A DNA stretch of 64,000 nt, taken from contig JACEFZ010021371.1 in the NCBI GenBank assembly GCA_014155875.1, positions 2,001,501 to 2,065,500 on the forward strand. Reading direction: 5' to 3'. Source of the stretch: Cepaea nemoralis. Taxonomy: Eukaryota; Mollusca; Gastropoda; Stylommatophora; Helicidae. Positions 11,385 through 21,589 of this stretch are shown piece after piece. The notes under the pieces were generated by a model. It had not been told where the DNA came from, searched no databases, and saw nothing but the letters and a program-made list of their open reading frames with translations. How positions within the stretch are numbered: the first letter of the stretch is position 1; every line of letters starts with the position of its first letter. The position numbers were made by a program, and so were the translations under genes.

Positions 11385-12600
11385 TGTTGCATGTACTGCT
11401 CATTGACAATCAATACTGTATCATCTGCATATCTAATGTTATTGATGTTTCGTCCAGTGGTGATGATTCCATTTATATTTTCTACATTTCTGAAAATATT
11501 GTCACTGTATAGGGATAAAATGATCTGGAAACATTACACATTCCTGTCTGACACCTCTCTTAATAGGCTGATATTGTCCCACTTCATTATTAATTCTTTA
11601 TGGCAGCTTGTTGTTTCCAATATATGTTTTTATATGTCTAATGTCTTCCCCATCAATTTGCAGATCTGCAAGCATCTCTACCATGTTATCGAAAGCCTTT
11701 GGGTAGTCAATAAAGCAAAGATGTATATCTTTGTTTACTTCTATAGAACGTTCAATTACTGATCGTAGCATATACACAGCGTTTATTGTACCCTTTCCTT
11801 CTACAAACCCACATTGTTCTTCTCCTCTTTCAGGTTGAATTTTCTACCTCACTCTATGCATGATAATTCGTAGCAAAATCTTCGTGATGTGACTCATTAT
11901 ACTAATTGTTCGATGTTAATCAAATTCCAAGGCTCCTGATTTATTTGGGATTGCAATAAATACAGCATTATGTAATTCAGAAGGTATATCTCCGGTACCA
12001 TATATTGTGTTCAGCAGTCTGGTGACTTGATCTAACCACATATACTTCTAAAGCATTAATCATTTATGTTGTGATGTTATTTGAACCGGGGATCTTGCCA
12101 TTTTTATATGGTTAAGACAATTCTAAACCTCCATCTTCAAAATTGATGGTTCTTCATTACTAATTCGAATATCATGCTGTTCATCTGTTATCATCATGAA
12201 GGTTTTTCACATAATCTGATCATACATGTAGAATCTGATCTTTTTCTATTATGATTTTGCCATCTTTTGTGTTTATTCAACCTGATGATGTACTTGTTCT
12301 TTTATTAGTGCGTTCCTGAATTCTTTTGTGCATTGATTTGGTATTTTGACTGTTGTGATATTTTTTTTTTTATGCAATTTATGTCAAGCCATGCTTATTT
12401 TGCCTCCTTACATAATATTCTGACTTGTCTGTGAATTCCTTCATACTTGGTAGGATTATGTTTGTTGAGTCTTCTTGTTTCCACTAGTTGTAAAATGTCA
12501 GTCATCCATTTCTGACGACCCACTTTCTTTAATATCCGAATGGTTGTTTCTGCAGCCATACTAATTGAATCCTTCAACATTTCCCAAATAAGTAATTTAA
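11385..12600 (-). pseudogene. RTE copy B, linker and RT part (right piece)
   Basis: Minus strand: basic linker at 12395-12580 (SISMAAETTIRILKKVGRQKW, close to copy A), then a decayed RT with DIHLCFIDYPKAFD near 11700, a degraded GVRQ block near 11555, and IRYADDTV at about 11410-11440. The reading then breaks at 11385, where the LTR element begins, and resumes at 2337. No endonuclease is present, so copy B is 5'-truncated near 12600. The plus-strand 132-codon frame at 11364-11762 is a shadow. Confidence 0.8.
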
Positions 12601-12781
12601 AATGTTACTTGTATGACAGGAATTGGTCAAAGAATGAGATTTTGCCTTGGGTCAAATGAGACAGTGTTCTTTGCGAATGCAAGACTTTTTCTCAACCAGG
12701 TTTCTCCTCGTTGTCACTGAACAAGATTGTGTACCATGGCGCTTTGGTTACGAGCTAGAAATAGACAATCAATAATGTGTA
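12601..12781. other. Unassigned spacer
   Basis: No similarity recognised. It lies between truncated RTE copy B and the target duplication of copy D. Confidence 0.4.
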
Positions 12782-12794
12782 ATTTCTAAGATCT

Positions 12795-13549
12795 GATTCA
12801 TTCATTCATTCATTCAGTAGCATGTCCTTTGCAGAACTTCGCTACTATAACAACAGTCCGGAAAACTTCTCGGTCGTAAGCACGATGGCCCGCTTCCGAT
12901 ACACTCATCTAGAGATCATCTGTCATATCATGCACCCATCTTCTCTTTGGCCTGCCTCTTCTTCTCTTCCTGGGTATATGGGATCGTTCTCTCGAAACTT
13001 TCATGACGTTTCAAGTGACCAAAGTATTAAAATGTTAATTGTTTTATCGTTCTTAATAGCCAACCTTCTTCAATATTCAGTTCTTGTCGCCTGGATTCAT
13101 TTATTCTTTTCTGTATCCAAGATATTTTTAGGAACCGTCTGTAACAGTTATATTCAAAGACATTTATGCTCTGTTCAACTTGTTTTGTAAGTGTCCAGGT
13201 CTCACAGGCGTATGCTGCAATGGGAAAGATGCATGCTCATAAGGATCTCATTTTTGTAATAATGTCTGTCCCCTTCCACAATTTTTTCAGCTGTATTAGT
13301 TTCTGAAGAACAATGCATAATCGTCTGTTAATTTAATTGTGTGTGTCACCATTGATGGTAATTAATGACCCAAGATATTCGAAATTTTTCACCACCTCAA
13401 ATGTTTCTTCATTAACACATATTTCTTTCTCCAAATTGTTTTATCTGTATGTATTATGTTTGTTTTTGCTATGTTAAGATATAAGTTGTGATTTTCACTA
13501 TTCTTTTGGGTTAAGGTTATTAGTTTTTCTACACCATTCTGTGATGTGG
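12795..13549 (-). mobile_element. 5'-truncated RTE-like element, copy D, with (ATGA)n tail
   Basis: A 755-bp minus-strand insertion encoding only the end of an RTE-like protein: VKNFEYLGSLI (13390-13420), AYACETWTLTKQ (about 13180-13210), YRRFLKISWIQKR, a YFGHLKRHE block and a basic C-terminus ending before a TGA stop. The stop merges into (ATGA)n (12795-12818 as TTCA repeats on plus). A 13-bp duplication ATTTCTAAGATCT flanks it at 12782-12794 and 13550-13562. Several stops. The 122-codon plus frame at 12822-13190 is a shadow. Relatives: 24169-24255, 42787-43165 and 54505-54558. Confidence 0.85.
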
Positions 13550-13562
13550 ATTTCTAAGATCT

Positions 13563-13764
13563 ACACATACAATCATATCTATACAGATACCAACATACAC
13601 ATATCCAAACATAGTTATAATGTCTGGCAATGTCTCTCGACGTATATTCTCTACGTGTTTCTCGATGTACATTCTCGGCGTGTTTCCTTCTAGCTTGGCT
13701 TAAGACGGTTTATCGACGATCGGACTAACCACTTTCCGTTACTTCAGAATCAGTAAATGTTATA
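13563..13764 (+). other. Upstream region of the LINE at 13765, possibly its 5' UTR
   Basis: AT-rich, no open frame. It joins the duplication of copy D on the left and the endonuclease start on the right. The true 5' end of the LINE cannot be placed without a related copy. Confidence 0.35.
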
Positions 13765-14538
13765 ATGCGTCGCTCAAAAATGTTAAACTCCAAGGATACT
13801 TTCAAGACTGGTTATTGGAATGTCAGAACTATGTACCAGACGGGGAAAACTACTCAGGTGTGTAGTGTTATGAATGAATACAACCTAGAAATTCTTGGGG
13901 TTAGCGAGTGCAGATGGTCTGACTCAGGTAAGACATTTCTCAACTATGAACAAAGACACATAATTTATTCAGGAAGAACTGACAACCATCATTCGAACGG
14001 AGTCGCTATCATCATGTCAAAAAATGTAGAAAGATCACTGATCAGATGGGAACCAGTAAATGATAGAATCATAACAGTGCGTTACCAAACGAAATATTTT
14101 AAGCTAACAATCATACAGTGCTACGCACCTACCAACGACGATACAGACATCAACAAAGATAATTTCTATGAACACCTAATTGGTACCATCAACTCATCTC
14201 CCAAGCACGACATTGTTGTTGTAATGGGTGATTTCAACGCCAAGATAGGGTCTGACAATAAGGGTGTTGAGAGAAATATGGGAATTCACGGCTTAGGAGA
14301 TATGAACCAAAACGGAGAGAGACTAGAATTCTGTGAAATAGCAAATCTGATAGTAGCAAACTCTTTATTTCCGCACAAAGATATACACAAAATCACGTGG
14401 AACTCGCCTGATAGCATCACAAAAAATCAGATAGACCATTTTGCATTAATGCCAAATTCCATTCATCAGTACAAGACGTCAGAGCTTACAGAGGCTCAGA
14501 TGCTGGCAGTGATCACAATCTCTGCATTGCCAAACTAA
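13765..14538 (+). CDS. APE endonuclease domain of LINE (3' end frameshifted)
   Basis: 257 codons from ATG. Motifs: TGYWNVRTMYQ (residues about 13-23), LGVSECRWSDSG with catalytic Glu, IIYSGR, GVAIIMS, IIQCYAPT, VVMGDFNAKIG (Asp/Asn pair), ITWNSPDS and KNQIDHFA. The final SDH catalytic block falls out of frame: after about codon 245 the frame changes and SDHNLCIAKLKIKL is read in the next frame (about 14500-14550). Role: nicking target DNA to prime reverse transcription. Intact apart from that frameshift. Confidence 0.85.
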   Translation: MRRSKMLNSKDTFKTGYWNVRTMYQTGKTTQVCSVMNEYNLEILGVSECRWSDSGKTFLNYEQRHIIYSGRTDNHHSNGVAIIMSKNVERSLIRWEPVNDRIITVRYQTKYFKLTIIQCYAPTNDDTDINKDNFYEHLIGTINSSPKHDIVVVMGDFNAKIGSDNKGVERNMGIHGLGDMNQNGERLEFCEIANLIVANSLFPHKDIHKITWNSPDSITKNQIDHFALMPNSIHQYKTSELTEAQMLAVITISALPN

Positions 14539-14896
14539 AAATAAAGCTCAAGACTCTGCACAGATCACCCAGAATTATGAAAATAAACTCACAGTCCCTA
14601 CTGACTAATGAACACCAACTCGCATTCAATTCAGAGGTACAAAGCATCTATGCTAACAAAGAAAGTATATCGAGCAATGCTAATATTAAAAACAACATTG
14701 AAGAAAATTGGAATATCCTTAAAAAAATACCTTGCTAAATGCTGCAACAAACACAGTCGGCTACGTACAAAGACAGAAGAACAAGTGGCTAAGCGATAAC
14801 ACCTGGACAAAGATACAATAAAGAAAACAAGCAAAACTAACACTTCTTTCTGCAAAAGACACATCTACATATGAAACCCATAAGCAAAACTACTCT
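14538..14896 (+). pseudogene. Frameshifted EN-RT linker of the same LINE
   Basis: Continuation of the polyprotein in alternating frames: after SDHNLCIAKL a stretch with TNEHQLAFNSEVQSIY is readable, then stops interrupt it at about 14735 and later. It should encode the basic linker before RT. The 77-codon minus frame here is a shadow. Confidence 0.6.
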
Positions 14897-16732
14897 ATGT
14901 TGGATAAAGAGGTGAAATCAAGCGCACGAAAAGACAAACAGAACTTTAGTCACAGCCTGGCCTCCGACGCCGAAGCAGCTGCCAGAACTGGAAACAACAG
15001 AGCCGTATTCCATATCATGAAGCAACTATGCAATCACTCACCTACACCAAATATACCCATCAAAGACAAACAAGGTAATCAATTGTTATCCGATGACCTT
15101 CAAAAGCAACGATGGGCAGAACATTTCAAAGAAATATTAAATAGACCGCAGCCTGACACTTTTCCAAACCTGGATGGAGAAATTACTATGCCCCCACTAG
15201 ATGTCTCCTGCGAGTCATTCACCATGGAAGAGATTAAAGCAGCCATAAAAAAATTGAAGAACAAAACAGCTGTTGGTGAAGATGACATCTCAGGAGAAAT
15301 GCTCAAAGCAGCAGATGAGAACACCTTACAACGTTTGTTACAGCTGATCAATGAAATCTGGCAAAGCGAATCCCCACCACAACAGTGGAAAGATGATGTA
15401 ATTTTCAAACTGCCTAAAAAGGGCGATATGTCTGATTGCAATAATTGGCGTGGTATCACTCTATTGTCAGTACCACGAAAACTTTTTTGTAGCATGTTAC
15501 TTGAGAGATTGAAAAAGGCTATAGGTGAAAGGCTCAGAGAAGAACAAGCAGGCTTCAGACCAAAACGGTCATGCATAGACCACATTTTGACCCTCAGAAT
15601 AATCATTGTAGAATTCCAGTCGAAATTAATCACCAACTTTGTTGACTTTCAAAAAGCCTTCGACAGTATCCATCGTCCTTCACTTTGGAATCTACTTAAC
15701 ATCTATGGTTTTCCTACCAAATATACCAACGTCATAAAATCTTTCTACAAAGAGACACGTTGCTGCGTAAGAACAGAAACAGGCAACTCTGACTGGTTCT
15801 CAGTCGAAACAGGAGTGAAACAGGGTTGTGTCTTATCACCGATGCTCTTTGGAATAGCTATCGATTGGGTCATGCGCAAATGCACAAACAACACAAATAT
15901 GGGTATCCATTGGGTTGACAAAATTCTAGAAGACCTGGACTTTGCCGACGACATAGTGCTTTTGAGTTCAACACACCCGGATGCCCAAGAGAAAATAAAC
16001 CACCTCCAAAATGTTTCAGGGCAAATTGGTCTCCAAATTAACACCACAAAAACAAAGACTATTGATCTTACCAACAGTTCAGATGACACCAAATTGAACA
16101 GCTACGTTCTTGAAAAAGTCAACAGCTTCACATACCTAGGAAGCAAAATGACATCTACAGGGGACTCAACACCAGAAATATCATCTAGAATCGCACTGGC
16201 ATCTGGTGCCTTCAATAAACTGTCAAACATCTGGAAGTCAAAGACATTCAGCAAACACACAAAACTTAAAATCTTCAACTCTTGTGTGATTCCAGTGTTA
16301 ACGTATGGATGTGAAAGTTGGAAATCAACGGTAGCTTTAGATAAAAAATTAGATAATTTTGAGAACAAATGTCTTAGAAGACTTCTAAACATCCACTGGA
16401 CAGACTTCAAAACAAATACAAAAATAAGACAAGAGACTAAGCAAGATACAGTATCCAATTTCATAAGAAGACGCCGTTGGAACTACATCGGCCATGTACT
16501 CAGAATGGACAAGACAAGACTCCCCTACCAAGCCCTCATATGGTCACGGGTAGGGAAAAGAAAACTGGGAAGACCAAGAGAGACACTGCGTAGAACCATC
16601 ATTAGAGAAGGCTCATTCAATGGCCAAGTAAATATCCAAGATCTACAACAGGTAGCAGCGAACCGCCAAGCATGGAGAGTCAGGACTTCTGCCCTATGCG
16701 CCGCCTTAGGCTCAAGAGGAAAGACAAACTAA
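14897..16732 (+). CDS. Reverse transcriptase and C-terminal region of LINE
   Basis: 611 codons without a stop. RT blocks: LKNKTAVGEDDISGEML (residues about 115-135), VIFKLPKKGD, NWRGITLLSV, EEQAGFRPKRSCIDHI, TNFVDFQKAFDSIH (catalytic Asp), GVKQGCVLSPMLF and DLDFADDIVLLS (FADD). A thumb region with VNSFTYLGSKM and TYGCESWKS follows, then RRWNYIGHVLRMD and the basic GRPRETLRR tail. The ATG at 14897 is an internal Met of an originally longer polyprotein, not the natural start. The minus-strand frames at 15100-16464 are shadows. Copies template RNA at the nicked target. Confidence 0.9.
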   Translation: MLDKEVKSSARKDKQNFSHSLASDAEAAARTGNNRAVFHIMKQLCNHSPTPNIPIKDKQGNQLLSDDLQKQRWAEHFKEILNRPQPDTFPNLDGEITMPPLDVSCESFTMEEIKAAIKKLKNKTAVGEDDISGEMLKAADENTLQRLLQLINEIWQSESPPQQWKDDVIFKLPKKGDMSDCNNWRGITLLSVPRKLFCSMLLERLKKAIGERLREEQAGFRPKRSCIDHILTLRIIIVEFQSKLITNFVDFQKAFDSIHRPSLWNLLNIYGFPTKYTNVIKSFYKETRCCVRTETGNSDWFSVETGVKQGCVLSPMLFGIAIDWVMRKCTNNTNMGIHWVDKILEDLDFADDIVLLSSTHPDAQEKINHLQNVSGQIGLQINTTKTKTIDLTNSSDDTKLNSYVLEKVNSFTYLGSKMTSTGDSTPEISSRIALASGAFNKLSNIWKSKTFSKHTKLKIFNSCVIPVLTYGCESWKSTVALDKKLDNFENKCLRRLLNIHWTDFKTNTKIRQETKQDTVSNFIRRRRWNYIGHVLRMDKTRLPYQALIWSRVGKRKLGRPRETLRRTIIREGSFNGQVNIQDLQQVAANRQAWRVRTSALCAALGSRGKTN

Positions 16733-16758
16733 ATGTCTCTCACACAGATTACCACTTT

Positions 16759-16760
<2 letters not shown>

Positions 16761-16809
<49 letters not shown>

Positions 16810-16817
16810 TCTCTCTG

Positions 16818-16870
<53 letters not shown>
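16761..16870. repeat. (CT)n microsatellite, tail of LINE
   Basis: About 110 bp of CT repeats with a few interruptions (CCCT, GTCT). It starts 28 bases past the LINE stop codon, so it is probably the expanded 3' tail. Frames reading LSLSLS across it are artefacts. Confidence 0.85.
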
Positions 16871-16875
<5 letters not shown>

Positions 16876-16948
16876 CTTCACCCTATCTCTCACTTTGTCG
16901 AGTCGGAAAGACCTTTCCCTTGTCGAACAGGTCCCGATGCCATCTTCA

Positions 16949-17079
16949 CCTTATCCATCATGTCATAAGAACTTATGTGTCCTAAATCCACGTCTCTCAT
17001 TCAGACATAAGGGTTCTTCGCAGCCGCTCCTTCACCAAAGTTGGTTCAGCAGATTAATTGTTCAATGGTGTTAATACAT
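16949..17079 (+). repeat. Inverted repeat arm 1 of unclassified element
   Basis: Near-perfect reverse complement of 18160-18290: over about 125 bp I see around five or six mismatches. Both arms contain ACGTCTCTCATTCAGACATA on one strand. No coding sequence lies between the arms. Confidence 0.8.
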
Positions 17080-17204
17080 GTCCCGTAAAGCTATGCATAG
17101 CTGGGTAGAAACACGTGTCAGCATAAACACTGACAATCCACCTTGGCGGGAGACATTTCGCGAATGACGACGAAGTTGAATGTGAAGTGAAAACGTAGTT
17201 TAGA

Positions 17205-17396
17205 AAACAGAGAACGCAGTTCTATGCAGCCAGTTTGGGAGGACTGATAAAACGATGGGATACGTGCATCAATGTTGGTGGAAATTATGTTGAGATATAA
17301 AGGGACAATGTATGCATAAAAATAAACTGGTTTCAAGTTGTTATCATATTTAGTTATTTTTATACAGCCATTTGTGACTTACTTATTAACTTACCC
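17205..17396 (+). repeat. Direct repeat copy 1 of unclassified element
   Basis: About 190 bp repeated in the same orientation at 18344-18533, with roughly 90 percent identity by eye. Both end in GTGACTTACTTATTAACTTA. It lies about 125 bp to the right of inverted arm 1. Confidence 0.8.
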
Positions 17397-18002
17397 CTCC
17401 CGTGTGTTGCCGGGGCCCATAAGGGAAGCAAAGAATAGCAATACTGTAGCATACCACGCATGTCGTAAGAGGAGACTAAGGAGGCTTCATGGTTCCGCGC
17501 CATGCTACTGAGTGAGTGCGTGTCGCGACACTGTGAGCTGTGAGTTTCGTGTGAAATGCTTCTGAATCTGTCCGAGGTCTTTTGTAACGTGACTGCAAGT
17601 TCGGAGCGATGGTAGCTGGCTATGTTCCATAGTTCACCGGTTTTTGCCTTATGCAGAAATGCGTGGCTGCTGGGCTTCTGCATTGACTGCCACTGCCATC
17701 GACGATGAACTGTATTTTCGTGTACTGTGTGGGTGAACATCTAGGAAACATCCAGATGGAAAAATTACTGCCGATTCTATCAGAGATGAACTGGATGTTT
17801 CGTGGGGGACTATTGTGTTCACATTCTGGCGGCGGCATTGTGCACAGTGTATCTGTGCGGGCTGTTGTTTGTCGAGACTCCTGTCTTTTCCACTTTTCAC
17901 ATTGGGCAGTGGGAAGCATTTTGTATGATATTCACTGGCACAGGAACGGAGCATAATGGGGACGACTCGTTGCTGGGAAGTTGGAACTGCGACTAATTAA
18001 CC

Positions 18003-18034
<32 letters not shown>

Positions 18035-18036
18035 TT
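17397..18036 (+). mobile_element. 640-bp insertion with (AACT)n tail and 11-bp target duplication
   Basis: TTAACTTACCC occurs at 17386-17396 and again at 18037-18047. Between them is a unique sequence ending in about eight AACT units (18002-18034), the signature of a retroposed element in plus orientation. Overlapping minus-strand frames (17360-17954) show no known domain. It could be a SINE or a truncated LINE 3' end. The I-like LINE at 20161-23990 has the same tetranucleotide tail, but I see no similarity in the body. Confidence 0.7.
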
Positions 18037-18159
18037 TTAACTTACCCTCGTATGTAACGGGTATATGGTATGCATAGCATTTATAAGTGCGAGATGAATG
18101 TGTGTCCTTCGTTAACTCACAGACTGATCAACCGCAGGTACGCCCGAACTCCAGAAACT

Positions 18160-18290
18160 CATGTATTAACACCATTGAATAGTTAATCTGCTGAACCAAC
18201 TTTAGTGAAGGAGCGGCTGCGAAGAACCCTTATGTCTGAATGAGAGACGTGGACTTAGGACACCTCAGTTCTTATGACATGATCGATAAG
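18160..18290 (-). repeat. Inverted repeat arm 2 of unclassified element
   Basis: Reverse-complement partner of 16949-17079. It lies about 55 bp left of direct repeat copy 2, so arms and direct repeats alternate: arm 1, direct repeat 1, arm 2 inverted, direct repeat 2. Confidence 0.8.
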
Positions 18291-18343
18291 GAGTGAGTCA
18301 ATAAGTCGGTCACACAGTTCTGTGGGATAGCCGGTAAATGAAA

Positions 18344-18533
18344 ACAAAGCACGCAGTTATATGCAGCCGGTTTGGGAGGACTGATAAAACGATGGGATAA
18401 GTGCATCAATGTTGGTGGCAATTATGTTGAGAAATAAAGGGGCAATGTATGTATAAAAATAAACTGGTTTCAAGTTGTTATCATGTGTAGTTATGTTTCT
18501 ACAGCCATTTGTGACTTACTTATTAACTTACTC
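18344..18533 (+). repeat. Direct repeat copy 2 of unclassified element
   Basis: Partner of 17205-17396. The last common bases are TTATTAACTTAC, after which the two flanks diverge. Confidence 0.8.
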
Positions 18534-18639
18534 AAATATATAGACATTCAAATTTGTGTGCCAAGAATGTGGTAAGAATAATACAACTATATATAACCAA
18601 ATGAGAAAATAATAGCTCTTGTTGAAGTGGCATATATCG

Positions 18640-19815
18640 CATCTCATCTCATCATGTTCCTCTTGTACCTAGCGGTGTCGAGGTGAAGTATAAACAGCGG
18701 TAGAGTGCCCGCTTATAGGCTTCATGTATCGACATTCCCATGGACTCTGTTATTCCCTGCGTCCATCGTTTACGTGGTCAGCCTCTTCCTCTGCTTCCCT
18801 CTGGTCTGTACAACATTGCTTGTTGTGGTATACTGTTAGTTGGTAACCTACTTGCATGGCCAAACCATTTGACTTGCGGCCTTCTAATAAAATCTAGTGC
18901 AGCTATAACCCCCACTTTAGTCCTGATTTCTTCATTTCTGATCTTATCTCTACTTGATACATTGAGTATTCTTCTCAGGAATCTCACTTCTGTTGTTGTA
19001 ATTTTTCTTTTCCCTTTTTCTGTCATTGTCCAGGTTTGGCATTGGTAACATAGTGTTGGTAGGAAGATTGTGTTGTAAAGTGCTTTCTTAGTAGTTATTG
19101 ATACTTTAGTATTGGTGCTACTTGTACAATGAGTTGGTTTGCCTTATTGCTTCTGTTTTCGATCTCGTCTTCTGATTTGCCATTTGACGATATTATACTT
19201 CTTAGGTACTTGAAACTCTTGACTTGTTTCAAGGGATGTTCGTTTATGTGAATCGTTGTTGCTTTTTCTTCTTTAGTTATAGTCAATACTTCTGTTTTAC
19301 TTGTGCTAATTTTCATGTTATGTTCCCTACACATTTCGCTTAGACTATTCATGTGGTCTTGCAATTCAGCTTCTGATTTTGCTATTAGTGCTTGGTCGTC
19401 CGCAAACAGGAGTTCTCCAATTATTAGATTTGCATATTGTTCTTCTTCTGTGTCCTCATCATGCGGTGGTCTTGCGGTCTCTGTTTGACTGGTTTCTTTA
19501 CATATCTATATATGTTATAAACAAGAGAGGGGACAGGACACAACCTTGTCGTACGCCGGATCTTATGGTGAAGGGTTCTGAGTGTCCTCCAGTTGCTCCC
19601 ACAGTTGCTCCCAGATGCATTCACTGTTGTTGTATAAGCTTCTATATATCTATATAGGCTTGTTAGATGTGTACTCACTCTATATTGTTTAGAGATTTAT
19701 CATAGCTTGTTTCTATCTACTCTATCAAATGTCTTTTCTTGGTCGACAAAGGCCAAGTAGAGAGTTTCATTGAATTCGATTGATTTTTCTATAAGTTGTG
19801 ACATTTATCGGCAAA
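18640..19815 (-). pseudogene. Decayed RTE-like RT fragment with (GATGA)n tail
   Basis: The minus strand reads NETLYLAFVDQEKTFDRV (about 19720-19780), a degraded block near 19560-19680, MKISTSKTEVLTITKEE (19095-19364), then MTEKGKRKITTTEVRFLRRIL, VKWFGHASRL and GSRGRGRPRKRW (18778-19026 and beyond). After the C-terminus come two or three GATGA units near 18640-18655. The upstream RT and endonuclease are missing, so it is 5'-truncated near 19815. Stops and shifts are frequent. The plus-strand frames here are shadows. Confidence 0.78.
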
Positions 19816-20160
19816 TCCACAAATGTAAAGGCTAACGTACTTAGCTGAATAGCTACAAGGAAATAACATCCATAGGACATTCTAAACAGCAAAAGAATCT
19901 AGACCTATTGAAAATTGATCTTTAATTATATAGCTTTTACCCGATTCTTCCACAAGACGAACTAATGGAGATTCCCAAGCCCTTGTATATATACCCAGGT
20001 CTAATTATAGCACTTCCCTGTTGGCTGGCCTTTCAACTTCTCATCTGCATTTAGCAAAGAGGTGTCAGGGCATGCTTAACAAGCCGTTGGTCAGTTCGTA
20101 TATTAGCCAGTCTATCAGTGATGAAAACTCATTCGCGGAGCAAACACAACATGGTCCTAC
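19816..20160. other. Unassigned spacer
   Basis: AT-rich sequence between the RTE fragment and the tail of the I-like element; nothing recognised. Confidence 0.4.
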
Positions 20161-20199
<39 letters not shown>

Positions 20200-20208
20200 G
20201 TATCTAGC

Positions 20209-20277
<69 letters not shown>
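20161..20277. repeat. (TTAG)n tail of the I-like element
   Basis: About 29 tetranucleotide units with one interruption near 20200-20210. It sits where the 3' end of the minus-strand LINE is expected, so it is a 3' terminal repeat and not an unrelated microsatellite. Confidence 0.85.
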
Positions 20278-20341
20278 GCGTGTAGCGGCTAACGACACCA
20301 GTTCTGTGTTGGATTATCAGTCTTCTTTGGCTTCCTGTTTG

Positions 20342-21587
20342 TTAGTGTTCTTGTTTGGCCACACCTCTTTTAATTTGCTGTTCTCGCAGTCTGGCCATGG
20401 TTGTAGATTCACACTCATCACTCGGTTCTCGCAAAAGTCTTACTTCTCGTAGAGCATTCAGAATGTTAGCCTGGCCCATGGCGCGTGCGCCCTCCACAGT
20501 AGCCTTACCTGCGAGCTTGTCAGCCCGCTCATTTCCTTGTACTCCTGCATGCCCTGGCACGAAGATGAAGCTAATTTTTGCCAACCAAGACCGCTCCAGA
20601 GACAGCAACCACTCTCTTCGGATGCACCCCATCTCTATCCTCTTGAGCATGCTCATTGCGTCGCTAAGGAAACATGCCCTATTGAATGTCCGTGTCTCGA
20701 GCCATGTTATTGCTTTACTTAACTGCCATGACTTTCATAGTTAGGCTGCTTGTGGTCTCAATAAAATCACCGGAGCCCTCCTTCACAATTCTCCCTCCAG
20801 CCTGAGCCGTAAAGGCCCATGAGCTTCTCACGCGTCTGACGACTGACCCATCTGTGTAAATGACAGCATCACCGTCTACTGAATTCTCGAAAATCAATGC
20901 TTGAACTTCCGCCTCCACAGCAGCCGGATTTTCTTGTCTGCTTTGTCTGTCTAGTAGGATGCAAACTGAAAAGGACGTACATATATCTGTTGGCATCTGT
21001 ACCCACTCCTCGCCAGATTCTAAGTCCTCAAGGGAACACACCTGTTGAAGAATGTCTTCATCTTGACCCATCCACGACCTTCCTCTTTTTAACCTGCTGC
21101 AGTTCACCTTCCTAATTTCACTATGCAGTGGTTGGTGTGTGTTTGCGTTAAGTCTGAGGTAGACACGTGCTGTGCAAATTTGTATTCTGTCTTCAATGGC
21201 TGGAAAATCAAGAAGGTAGTGCATCGCCCTGCATGCTGTATCTCTTGTACATCCAAGAATAATGCGCATAGCATCGCTCTGTATCCTTTCTATCTGTTTA
21301 CGGCTGAGAGTCAGGATCGCCATCGCATACTCCAAAACAGACATGACCAGCCCCTCGTATAGAAGACATAGATGGCGCTGTTCACAGTTTGCTGGCGCCA
21401 TCACCCGCATCGCAGTCAAGCCCCGCTTGGCCTTTGTTATCACCTGGTCTATGTGCTCATTATAAGCCAGGCTTCGATCAAAACGTATCCCCAGGTAGTT
21501 CATTGCCTGCGTTCTATCCACAGTCTCTGAACACAGATTTACAGTTGTTGTGGAGTGTTGACAATATGAGTATTCAACGAGAACCAT
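20342..21587 (-). pseudogene. RT C-terminal region and RNase H of I-like element
   Basis: Frame 20715-21587 (290 codons) holds the thumb region (MNYLGIRFDRSL, HIDQVITKAKRGL, SVLEYAMAILTLS, RIQSDAMRIILGCTRDT) and the start of RNase H: DAVIYTDGSVV with the first Asp. The SSLTMKVMAVK block has Lys where the catalytic Glu is usual. A stop follows, then frame 20342-20656 continues with FLSDAMSMLKRIE and IFVPGHAGVQGNERADKLAG, carrying the His and last Asp. RNase H would remove the template RNA. The loss of Glu fits decay. Confidence 0.85.
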
Positions 21588-21589
21588 GT

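Larger units (their letters stand above)
13765..16870 (+). mobile_element. Nearly full-length APE-RT non-LTR retrotransposon ending in (CT)n
   Basis: A plus-strand LINE with endonuclease (13765-14538), frameshifted linker (14538-14896), reverse transcriptase and C-terminal region (14897-16732), then 28 bases and a (CT)n tract. The long intact RT frame suggests a fairly recent copy, but the endonuclease end and linker carry frameshifts. The RT has FADD in place of YADD and a C-terminal GKRKLGRPRETLRR block, as in RTE-like animal elements. The family is distinct from the other LINEs here. Confidence 0.88.

Noticed and set aside
15100..16464. Minus-strand frames of 115-178 codons
   Set aside because: Shadows of the plus-strand RT frame; no motifs.
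16672..17074. Two overlapping frames rich in Leu-Ser
   Set aside because: Artefacts of the (CT)n tract following the LINE stop codon.
20355..20744. 129-codon plus frame
   Set aside because: Opposite-strand shadow of the RNase H domain of the I-like element.
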